From contig MKRS01000684.1 of NCBI GenBank assembly GCA_001897035.1, positions 1-5,531 on the forward strand: a DNA stretch of 5,531 nt, in the 5' to 3' direction. Below, in pieces: positions 1-5,531 of the stretch (within the stretch, counting starts at the first letter, position 1; the number at the start of each line of letters is the position of its first letter). Below the pieces are notes generated by a model. That model had not been told where the DNA came from and ran no database searches. It saw nothing but the letters and a program-made list of their open reading frames with translations. The DNA comes from Bacteroidales bacterium 45-6 (lineage in GTDB: Bacteria; Bacteroidota; Bacteroidia; Bacteroidales; Dysgonomonadaceae). A program made the position numbers and the translations under genes.

Positions 1-75
1 CCCCCATTCGTCGTCAGAACCGCAACCCCGGACCGCCTTCCCGGCACATCCAGCAGGAAACCCTTTTCCCGATTG
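1..75 (-). other. GC-rich untranslated leader, leftward transcript
   Basis: This is the region that would be transcribed from the minus-strand promoter at 82-112. It is clearly more GC-rich than the following 200 bases. Read on the minus strand, the only internal ATG frame closes within 12 codons, and a second ATG lies too close to the window edge to judge. It can fold: CCGCAA (minus strand, 78-73) pairs with TTGCGG (25-20), enclosing 47 nt, and a competing GCATCC/GGATGT pairing uses some of the same bases. A structured, non-coding, GC-rich leader behind a near-consensus promoter would fit an rRNA or tRNA operon leader, but no mature RNA is in the window. A long 5' UTR of a protein gene is the alternative. 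Confidence 0.35.
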
Positions 76-81
76 CGGATG

Positions 82-112
82 CAAAGGTACAACTATTTTC
101 TAGAACTCCAAA
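82..112 (-). promoter_or_regulatory. Bacteroidota-type promoter, leftward
   Basis: On the minus strand, TTTG (112-109) is followed by a 19-nt spacer and TACCTTTG (89-82). This matches the Bacteroidota primary-sigma consensus TTTG, about 19 nt, TAnnTTTG at every defined position. Transcription should start near 75-76 and run off the left edge. An A/T-rich tract lies just upstream (minus-strand A-run at 125-132), which could act like an UP element. It is the best-matching promoter in the window. Confidence 0.75.
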
Positions 113-153
113 TATCGCCAACTCTTTTTTTTCTGACACAAGGAGCGATCTAA

Positions 154-209
154 ATTAACAAGCTTATCACCAATCGGATGAGAGGCAAAAAAAAATGAAG
201 CTTGTTGAT
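154..209. repeat. 12-bp inverted repeat, intergenic
   Basis: The left arm 154-165 (ATTAACAAGCTT) and right arm 198-209 (AAGCTTGTTGAT) pair over 12 positions with one G-T wobble; the central nine bases are a perfect inverted repeat. The 32-nt loop contains a run of nine A residues. It is not followed by a T-tract in either direction, so it is not an obvious terminator. It lies between the leftward promoter and purU, so it could be a protein-binding site or simply chance in AT-rich DNA. Confidence 0.3.
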
Positions 210-392
210 GAGTTTTGTTTGAAATCGTCCATAATAGCGCATCTTCGACCTAAATATTCAAAATATGACATGCAGCACGAACTGATGTCGCCATAGAGTA
301 TTGAAGAAGGAAAAGATATTTGGTTCCTGCAGGAATACGATCTCTTCTCCCGCCAGGCTGCACCTCCACTAAAAAATGCTTCGGACGAATGA
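195..392 (+). pseudogene. Weak interrupted reading frame, possible remnant
   Basis: An ATG at 195, preceded by AGAGG about nine bases upstream, opens a 33-codon frame that ends at TAG (294-296). The same frame stays open for another 31 codons to TGA at 390-392. Ignoring the internal TAG it would encode about 65 residues. I recognise neither half, and no family motif is visible. The minus strand also stays open across much of the same stretch, which lowers the value of the openness. It may be a decayed small gene, a 33-residue peptide gene, or chance. Apart from this frame and the inverted repeat at 154-209, I see nothing else between 113 and 403. Confidence 0.15.
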
Positions 393-403
393 ATATTTCG
401 AGC

Positions 404-435
404 TTAAGTAATATAAGAATTTATTTTTACCTTTG
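404..435 (+). promoter_or_regulatory. Promoter of purU
   Basis: TACCTTTG at 428-435 matches the Bacteroidota -7 box TAnnTTTG exactly. The expected -33 position holds only a weak match (TTAAG at 404-408, 19 nt upstream). Transcription should start near 442, giving a leader of about 24 nt before the ATG at 466. The TTG at 433 lies inside this promoter box, so it cannot be the start codon. Confidence 0.65.
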
Positions 436-465
436 CGGACAACAAAACATCAAGAAACCACAAAA

Positions 466-1344
466 ATGACTTCGAAAAAAAATTTAGGTCAGACAAGAGC
501 TATTATATTGATATATTCACCGGATCAACCGGGCTTAGTGGCTGCCGTATCAGACTTTATCAGCATCAACCATGGTAATATCTTGTATCTTGAGCAACAC
601 GTTGACCGACAAAACCATATTTTTTTCATGCGGGTGGAATGGGATTTGGAAAATTTTCTGATTCCCAGAGAAAAAATCGAGGATTATTTCCAAACCCTGT
701 ATGCTCAAAAGCTACAATTGACTTTCCGGCTCTATTTCAGTGACGACATTCCAAGAATGGCCCTCTTTGTTTCGAAGCATTCGCATTGCCTGTTCGACAT
801 CCTTGCACGCTACACTGCCGGCGAATGGAATGTGGAGCTTCCTATTATTATAAGCAACCACGAAGACTTGCGCTGGGTGGCTGAAAAATTTGGCATAGAT
901 TTCCATGTCTTCGACGTGAAAAAAGACAACAAGGCGGAGATAGAGGCGCAACAAATAGCGTTGTTGAAAGAAAAAAAGATCGACTTCATTGTGCTTGCTC
1001 GCTACATGCAGATCGTGTCGGAGAATTTCATCAATCAATATCCGAACAAGATCATCAACATCCACCACTCGTTCTTACCTGCATTCGTTGGGGCAAAGCC
1101 CTACCACGCCGCTTACGAACGGGGCGTGAAAATCATCGGGGCGACAAGCCACTACGTGACCACGGATCTGGACGCAGGGCCTATCATCGAACAGGATGTG
1201 ACCCGCATCAGCCATAAGAACTCGGTGGAAGATTTGGTTCAACGAGGAAAAGACTTGGAGAAGATCGTTCTTTCGAGGGCTATCGAAAGCCACATCAACC
1301 GAAGAATCTTGGTTTACCGCAACCGGACTATACTCTTTTCTTAA
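466..1344 (+). CDS. purU: Formyltetrahydrofolate deformylase
   Basis: This cytoplasmic enzyme hydrolyses 10-formyl-tetrahydrofolate to formate and tetrahydrofolate, balancing the one-carbon pool and, in some bacteria, feeding formate to purine synthesis. The 292-residue product is close to the roughly 280 residues of E. coli PurU. An N-terminal ACT domain covers about residues 11-85 (YSPDQPGLVAAVSDF and the following strands). A formyltransferase fold fills about 95-280. Catalytic-type residues are visible: N198 and H200 in NIHHSFLPAF, and D236 in LDAGPII. The ACT domain plus the HHSFLPAF form separates PurU from the shorter PurN. The ATG at 466 is chosen because an upstream in-frame TTG at 433 lies in the -7 promoter box; A-rich sequence precedes the ATG. 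The gene is alone between its own promoter and a terminator. Nothing suggests damage. The ACT domain is expected, from the family, to bind a regulatory amino acid. Confidence 0.95.
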   Translation: MTSKKNLGQTRAIILIYSPDQPGLVAAVSDFISINHGNILYLEQHVDRQNHIFFMRVEWDLENFLIPREKIEDYFQTLYAQKLQLTFRLYFSDDIPRMALFVSKHSHCLFDILARYTAGEWNVELPIIISNHEDLRWVAEKFGIDFHVFDVKKDNKAEIEAQQIALLKEKKIDFIVLARYMQIVSENFINQYPNKIINIHHSFLPAFVGAKPYHAAYERGVKIIGATSHYVTTDLDAGPIIEQDVTRISHKNSVEDLVQRGKDLEKIVLSRAIESHINRRILVYRNRTILFS

Positions 1345-1376
1345 AAAGAAGGGAACAACCTTTAATTATAAGTAGG

Positions 1377-1408
1377 AAGCAGGTAATTTTTAATTATCTG
1401 CTTTTTTA
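1377..1408 (+). terminator. Intrinsic terminator of purU
   Basis: A 10-bp stem (1379-1388 with 1392-1401, one G-U pair) closes a three-base TTT loop and is followed directly by six T residues (1402-1407). Two further A-T pairs can extend the base of the stem. It lies 35 bases after the purU stop and before the next promoter, so it separates purU from the downstream operon. Confidence 0.82.
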
Positions 1409-1418
1409 TTGCCAAACG

Positions 1419-1449
1419 TTTTACGCCTATACATTTATTAATATATTTG
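1419..1449 (+). promoter_or_regulatory. Promoter of the DUF3857 operon
   Basis: TATATTTG at 1442-1449 matches the Bacteroidota -7 box TAnnTTTG. TTTT at 1419-1422, exactly 19 nt upstream, is a near match to the -33 TTTG. Predicted transcription start is near 1456, about 19 nt before the ATG at 1475. No operator-like repeat is visible around it. Confidence 0.72.
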
Positions 1450-1474
1450 CATAAAAAGTCAAATAACGAGCTTT

Positions 1475-3298
1475 ATGAATACTCATCTACTTGCTTTCTT
1501 TTTACTATTGATCTCGTTTTCGGGGTATTGCCAGACCTTCAACCGGGAAATTGTGAAAAAGGCAGAGTACTACCAAATCAAAGGAGACAAAGTCACCGAA
1601 ACTGACACATTAATAATCCAGATCAACAACAGGCAAGGAGAAGACGACATCAGCATAGCCTATTCCAAAGGAGACAAACTTTCGATAGAGGCCGGCTGGA
1701 TCGAGGACATGGAGGGAAACATTATCCGCAAACTGAACCTGAAAGATGTGAAGGACAGGAACTACAACTCGGAATCCGTCTTCTTTGGGGACAATTTCAT
1801 CAAGTATTTTTCATTAAAATTCCATGAGTATCCCTACAAAATAGGCTATTCCTATCGGATCAACTATTCGAGATCGTTCGGAGCCTGCGGCGTGGATGGC
1901 AGGATGATGGACGAACCTGTTCATTCCGGAACGTTGACCGTGGAACTTCCAACTAACGAAAGCCTCAAACACCAAGAGGTGAACGTGGTATCGCCCGAAA
2001 TTACAAAAAGCGGGACTGTCCAGAAATATTCATGGAAATATAGCTACATTCCATTGGAAAACAAGGAAATAAATTGTTCGAAAACGAAAGGCGACGAACC
2101 TATCATCCGAGTAGCGCCAAGCAATTTCAAGTATGGGGTAGCGGGTAGCTTCGATAGCTGGCAAAGTTATGGCAACTGGGTGTACCGCCTCAACAAGGGC
2201 CGCGACGACCTTCCTCCTACCGAACAAGGCAAAATCACGTCGCTCATGAACGGAATATCCGACTCCAAAACAAAAGCTAAGATCCTGTACCAGTATTTGC
2301 AGGACTACACCAGGTATATCAACGTGAGCCTGAAACTGGGAGGCTTCCAGACTTATCCCGCAAGTTATGTGAGTGAAAACAAATACGGGGACTGCAAGGC
2401 ATTGACCTATTTCATGCAGGCAATGCTGAAATACGCAGGCATCCCGTCTTTTCCCGCCCTTGTGCTTGCAGGAGAAAACTTACCGAAGACAGACACGAGC
2501 TTCCCTTTTCCGGAGTTCAACCACGTGATACTCTGCCTTCCATTGGAAAAAGACACCGTTTTCTTGGAATGCACATCTAAAAACACGCCATTCGGGTATT
2601 TGGGCACTTTCACGCAAGACCGCCCGGTGCTAATTGTGGATGAGAACAACAGCCGCATCGGACATACACCCGCCCTGAAAGAAAGCGACGTCAGGTGTTC
2701 AAGCACGTTCGAGGTGGATGCCAATCAATCCGAAGTCACCATCAGATCCTTGCTCAGAGGCGACAAGTACGAATATTTCGATGCAATGTCAAACGGCATA
2801 AACCGCAATCAGATGGATATCTACATCCGCAACAGCATCATGCCCTCCTCGTCGGAGCTATTGGAATACTCCATCCGGAAGAAAGACAAGGAGACCGCAG
2901 AAGTTGAGTTCGACGCAAAAGTACGTGTCGAAAACGCAGTCCAAATATATGGGAAGAACCTGCGCATTCGCCCCTTCCCAGCCAGCTTGCCGTTGTATGA
3001 AACGCCCGAAAAACGGAAGTCGGGAGTCGAGTTCGATTATCCGGAATGCTATTCGGACACCATCGTCTATCGCCTTGGGAACAAAAGCATATCCAAAGCG
3101 CCGTCCAACACGACCATAGAGTCTAAGTACGGGTTCTATTCTATTTCATTTGCAATCGGGCAGAACACGCTGACTTGTACAAAGAACCTCTTCGTCCGCT
3201 CCGGAAAGGTTGACCTGAAAGACTACAAAAGTTTTTACGAATTTATACAGACCATAAGGAACTTGGAATCCCAAACTATTTATGCCGAAATATTATGA
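1475..3298 (+). CDS. Secreted DUF3857/transglutaminase-like protein, likely active
   Basis: The 607-residue product begins with a Sec signal peptide (hydrophobic core about residues 5-16), with cleavage predicted between C19 and Q20. C19 is not in a lipobox (Tyr precedes it), so a lipoprotein is unlikely. Residues about 35-200 resemble DUF3857, and about 265-370 form a transglutaminase/papain-like core. Catalytic-type residues are C307 in YGDCKAL, H350 in EFNHVIL and, at the usual Asp place, E365 in FLECTS. Residues about 400-600 look beta-rich and may correspond to the DUF3858-type C-terminal region. No other membrane segment is evident, so it should be periplasmic or surface-located. In this fold the Cys-His pair supports peptidase or acyl-transfer chemistry; the substrate is unknown. 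The ATG at 1475 is supported by the signal peptide and the promoter just upstream. The gene overlaps the next one by four bases. Confidence 0.85.
   Translation: MNTHLLAFFLLLISFSGYCQTFNREIVKKAEYYQIKGDKVTETDTLIIQINNRQGEDDISIAYSKGDKLSIEAGWIEDMEGNIIRKLNLKDVKDRNYNSESVFFGDNFIKYFSLKFHEYPYKIGYSYRINYSRSFGACGVDGRMMDEPVHSGTLTVELPTNESLKHQEVNVVSPEITKSGTVQKYSWKYSYIPLENKEINCSKTKGDEPIIRVAPSNFKYGVAGSFDSWQSYGNWVYRLNKGRDDLPPTEQGKITSLMNGISDSKTKAKILYQYLQDYTRYINVSLKLGGFQTYPASYVSENKYGDCKALTYFMQAMLKYAGIPSFPALVLAGENLPKTDTSFPFPEFNHVILCLPLEKDTVFLECTSKNTPFGYLGTFTQDRPVLIVDENNSRIGHTPALKESDVRCSSTFEVDANQSEVTIRSLLRGDKYEYFDAMSNGINRNQMDIYIRNSIMPSSSELLEYSIRKKDKETAEVEFDAKVRVENAVQIYGKNLRIRPFPASLPLYETPEKRKSGVEFDYPECYSDTIVYRLGNKSISKAPSNTTIESKYGFYSISFAIGQNTLTCTKNLFVRSGKVDLKDYKSFYEFIQTIRNLESQTIYAEIL
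3295..3298 (+). promoter_or_regulatory. ATGA stop-start overlap, translational coupling
   Basis: The stop codon of the first DUF3857 gene (TGA, 3296-3298) shares bases with the ATG of the second (3295-3297). No good ribosome binding site precedes this ATG, and there is no room for a separate promoter. Translation of the second cistron therefore probably depends on ribosomes finishing the first, which would favour linked production of the two proteins. Confidence 0.75.
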
Positions 3299-5256
3299 GA
3301 ACAGCCTACCTGAGTTTAATCTTGCTTACAGTCAGCTTTTTAGGATACGCCCAAAAGAACTATTCGACGGAATTCGGGAAAATCACCCAATATGAAATGG
3401 ATATGAAAGAATATCCGCAGGATCCGGATGCCGAGGCAGTGGTCTTCTACGACCTGGGGGATTATTTCTTTCAAGGGGACGACAACTCCGGAAGATTCAA
3501 GCTGTACATGACCAGAAAAACAAAAATAAAAATACTGAAAGAGGCCGGAACTGCCTACGCCAACTTCGAAATACCATATTACACTGGCGACCAGGACTGG
3601 GAATCGGTGTACCGGATAAACGCAACAACCTACAACATGGAGGGAGGAAGCCTGACAAAGACCAGCTTAGATCCGAAAAATGTGTACGACGAAAAGGTCA
3701 ACGAACGAGTGCGGCTAAAGAAAATAGCCTTGTCGAATGTGCGGGTAGGCTCCATCGTCGAAATCACCTACACCATCGAAACCCCGTATTTCTTCAACAT
3801 GAGGGAGTGGAACTTTCAACGGAAAATACCTGTCGTGATGAGCAACCTGACATACAAGGCGATACCTTACTACGCCTACACCTACATTGCCAAAGGAATC
3901 ACCAAATTGGACGTGTTCAAGTCGGAATCGGACACAGAAGAACGCCGATTTGGCAACCTCACCTACAAGGAGATGGTCTATGACTTCGGCATGGTCAACC
4001 TCCCGGCCTTCAAAGACGAGGAATACATCACCTCGCCAGACGACTACATGGTAAATCTCAATTTCCAGCTATCTACCATCTATTATCCCACGGGCGGAAA
4101 GAAAGACATCATGACTACTTGGCCAGACATGTGCGACGATTTCCTGAAAGACGAAGATTTCGGGAAATACCTCAAGAACGTTGAAAAAGAGGCAAAAAAA
4201 ATATTACCTGCGCTCAACCTGGCGGGGAAATCGCCCGAAGAGCAAGCAGAAACCATCACGGAATATGTCAAGGCCAAATACAGCTGGGACGAACATTACG
4301 GAGAATTTGCCCGCTTGAATTTGTCAGACTTCCTGAAACAGCAAAAGGGAAATGTGGGCAACATCAACTTGTTCCTGATCGGGCTGCTCAAGGCGGCCGG
4401 AATAGAAGTTTACCCTGTCATCCTGAGTACTCGGGAGAACGGAGCCATCAGCCAAGGGCACCCGTTCCAGCAATTTTTCAACTACGTGATTGCCGAGGTG
4501 AAAACAGGAGACAAAATCTCGTTTATTGACGGAACAGAACCTTTGCTGCATTACAGCGACTTGCCCGAACGCTGCATCAACGTGAGGGGATTGGTCATCA
4601 AGCCAAAAACCGAAGAATGGGCCATCACCCGGCAAAAAACGATCTCCATATCACAGAAAAAATTCGACATCACCATCGATCCTATTGCCAAAAAAGCAAA
4701 TGCTGAAATCTCTTTTGCTGGCGTCGGCAACGAAAGCTACAAATTGAGGACAGCCTACTTGGGACGGCCCGAGAATCTTATCCATTACCTGAAGGATAAA
4801 TACAAAATAGAAGTCTCGGAAGTGAAACAGATTGAAGACAAACAGTCGGGCAAGCCTTTTTCCTTCTCGTTCCATTATTCAAACGGAATAGAAAACAATG
4901 ACGGCAAACTCTTTGTCCAACCGTTTTGCTACCTCAACATTCATCAAAATCCCTTCAAGCAGACCAAACGGACATTGCCCATCGACATGGTGTATATCCG
5001 GGGTGAATTTTATTCCGCGAACGTATCCATCCCCAAAGGATACAAAGTGGAATTCCTTCCGGAAAACAACCATGTTGACAATGCCCTTCTCACCTACACC
5101 TACAATGCCGAGCAGCGCGAAGACAAAATCTATCTGACGGCAAGCTACCAACTCAAGAAGAACATCTATGATGCCGAAGATTATATCGGGCTAAAAGCAT
5201 CTTTCATCGACCTCATCAAGAAATTTTCGGAGATGATCGTGCTGGTGAAGGAGTGA
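3295..5256 (+). CDS. Secreted DUF3857 protein, degenerate transglutaminase fold
   Basis: The 653-residue product has a Sec signal peptide (hydrophobic core about residues 4-16) with cleavage predicted between A19 and Q20 (GYA/QKN). DUF3857 spans about residues 45-235; it starts with PDAEAVVFYD and includes NVRVGSIVEITYTIETP. A transglutaminase-like core follows at about 315-425. Aligned by eye to its upstream partner, the catalytic Cys position (GDCK there) reads GNVG here, with V354. The His position (FNH there) reads FNY, with Y397. The Asp position is kept as D412 in FIDGTEP. The protein is therefore probably not a Cys peptidase or transglutaminase; it may bind a ligand or partner. Residues about 445-640 are beta-rich and end in a short hydrophobic segment, EMIVLV, too short to span a membrane. 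It is co-transcribed with the preceding gene. I am confident of family and export, not of role. Confidence 0.85.
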   Translation: MRTAYLSLILLTVSFLGYAQKNYSTEFGKITQYEMDMKEYPQDPDAEAVVFYDLGDYFFQGDDNSGRFKLYMTRKTKIKILKEAGTAYANFEIPYYTGDQDWESVYRINATTYNMEGGSLTKTSLDPKNVYDEKVNERVRLKKIALSNVRVGSIVEITYTIETPYFFNMREWNFQRKIPVVMSNLTYKAIPYYAYTYIAKGITKLDVFKSESDTEERRFGNLTYKEMVYDFGMVNLPAFKDEEYITSPDDYMVNLNFQLSTIYYPTGGKKDIMTTWPDMCDDFLKDEDFGKYLKNVEKEAKKILPALNLAGKSPEEQAETITEYVKAKYSWDEHYGEFARLNLSDFLKQQKGNVGNINLFLIGLLKAAGIEVYPVILSTRENGAISQGHPFQQFFNYVIAEVKTGDKISFIDGTEPLLHYSDLPERCINVRGLVIKPKTEEWAITRQKTISISQKKFDITIDPIAKKANAEISFAGVGNESYKLRTAYLGRPENLIHYLKDKYKIEVSEVKQIEDKQSGKPFSFSFHYSNGIENNDGKLFVQPFCYLNIHQNPFKQTKRTLPIDMVYIRGEFYSANVSIPKGYKVEFLPENNHVDNALLTYTYNAEQREDKIYLTASYQLKKNIYDAEDYIGLKASFIDLIKKFSEMIVLVKE

Positions 5257-5262
5257 AAACCA

Positions 5263-5334
5263 CAGGGCAGTTTGATAGCATCACGGTAGAAATTGGCACT
5301 GCCAAAAGTTCCGTCGGCTAAACAAACTGCCCTG
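5263..5334. repeat. Perfect 12-bp inverted repeat with nested palindrome
   Basis: The arms CAGGGCAGTTTG (5263-5274) and CAAACTGCCCTG (5323-5334) are perfect reverse complements enclosing 48 nt. Inside is the 13-base odd palindrome TTGGCACTGCCAA (5293-5305), plus a short ACGG/CCGT pairing around it (5283-5286 with 5311-5314). The transcript would form a long branched hairpin starting six bases after the stop codon of the second DUF3857 gene. No T-tract follows on the plus strand, so it is not a textbook terminator; it could stabilise the mRNA 3' end, slow or end transcription with a factor, or be a small dispersed palindromic element. The motif ACTGCC occurs both in the inner palindrome and in the right arm, allowing an alternative pairing with the left arm. 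Confidence 0.6.
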
Positions 5335-5452
5335 CAACTCAAAACAGAAAAAGAAGAGTAAATAAGTAATAAGAATGATTTGTTGTCGTGAAATGTATAA
5401 GCAATCAGCCAATAGCTAAAGGCTATGTCTCGCATTTAAAAATACGACAATT

Positions 5453-5460
5453 TATTTTTG
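5453..5460 (+). promoter_or_regulatory. Possible -7 box near the right edge
   Basis: TATTTTTG fits TAnnTTTG and is followed by a second, poorer match (TTACTTTG, 5464-5471). No convincing -33 TTTG lies 19-21 nt upstream. It sits in AT-rich DNA after the DUF3857 operon and would drive transcription out of the window to the right. The 5335-5452 stretch before it holds nothing I can name except a small hairpin (ATAGC 5412-5416 with GCTAT 5422-5426). Confidence 0.4.
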
Positions 5461-5531
5461 CATTTACTTTGACAGGGGGACGGAGCTAATTTCTTATAGA
5501 GCCTGCACCACCCGAAAACCAGCATGATTGC
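5461..5531 (+). other. Unassigned sequence at the right edge
   Basis: These last 71 bases are noticeably more GC-rich than the 120 before them and follow the possible -7 box. No start codon opens a frame that I can support, and the sequence does not fit a tRNA cloverleaf: the run GGGGGAC is not followed by the conserved TA or a D-arm. It may be a 5' leader or the start of an RNA or protein gene that continues beyond the window. Confidence 0.2.

Noticed and set aside
173..400. Minus-strand open stretch of about 75 codons in the gap before purU
   Set aside because: It has no early start codon, composition is rich in Ser, Phe and Cys as expected from non-coding AT-rich DNA, and it has no family resemblance.
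1517..1534. First DUF3857 protein as a lipoprotein through C19
   Set aside because: The residues before Cys are S-G-Y, so the small residue required at -1 of a lipobox is replaced by Tyr; Q20 at +1 fits signal peptidase I cleavage better.
5263..5334. Reading the long inverted repeat as a classic intrinsic terminator of the DUF3857 operon
   Set aside because: The bases after the right arm are C/A-rich (CAACTCAAAACAG) with no T-tract, and the 48-nt interior is too long for a standard terminator loop; kept as a repeat of unknown role.
5181..5435. Minus-strand open frame of 84 codons over the end of the second DUF3857 gene and the inverted repeat
   Set aside because: It overlaps the well-supported plus-strand gene, spans the whole inverted repeat, and shows no recognisable domain; it is best explained as a shadow.
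5466..5531. A tRNA or other known structured RNA at the right edge
   Set aside because: No acceptor/D-arm pattern and no T-loop motif is visible, and the sequence is cut by the window edge.
1..5531. Mobile element, CRISPR array or defence cluster
   Set aside because: No transposase, integrase, regularly spaced repeats or nuclease-like protein is present, and the genes have similar base composition throughout.

Overview
The window looks like chromosomal DNA from a Bacteroidota member, most likely order Bacteroidales. Three things support this. Promoters carry the family's -7 box (TAnnTTTG) rather than sigma70 -10/-35 boxes. Starts are preceded by A-rich sequence instead of a good Shine-Dalgarno. 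Two of the three genes are exported DUF3857 proteins, a family typical of this group, and both appear to expose Gln right after the signal peptide. Genus cannot be fixed from the sequence.

Layout. Positions 1-112 hold a strong leftward promoter (-33 TTTG, 19-nt spacer, -7 TACCTTTG on the minus strand) that fires into a GC-rich stretch with no convincing reading frame and runs off the left edge. This could be the leader of a stable-RNA operon, which is inference. Positions 113-403 are mostly empty. They hold a 12-bp inverted repeat and a weak reading frame interrupted by one stop codon. A rightward promoter at about 404-435 drives purU (466-1344, formyltetrahydrofolate deformylase), which ends at a good intrinsic terminator (1377-1408).

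A second promoter (1419-1449) drives a two-gene operon whose cistrons overlap by the ATGA at 3295-3298. Both genes encode secreted DUF3857 plus transglutaminase-fold proteins. The first (1475-3298) keeps a Cys-His pair with Glu in the third catalytic position. In the second (3295-5256) the Cys and His positions are replaced by Val and Tyr while the Asp remains, so it looks like a pseudoenzyme. The pair may act together in the periplasm or at the cell surface; no substrate can be read from the sequence.

Downstream of the operon (5263-5334) is a perfect 12-bp inverted repeat enclosing a 13-base palindrome, without a U-tract on the coding strand. The right edge carries another -7-like box (5453-5460) that probably serves something starting beyond the window. 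purU is a one-carbon metabolism gene and shows no functional link to the DUF3857 operon; they are separate transcription units. The enzyme/pseudoenzyme pair is the most interesting content. I see no clear evidence of an undescribed system, mobile element or CRISPR array.
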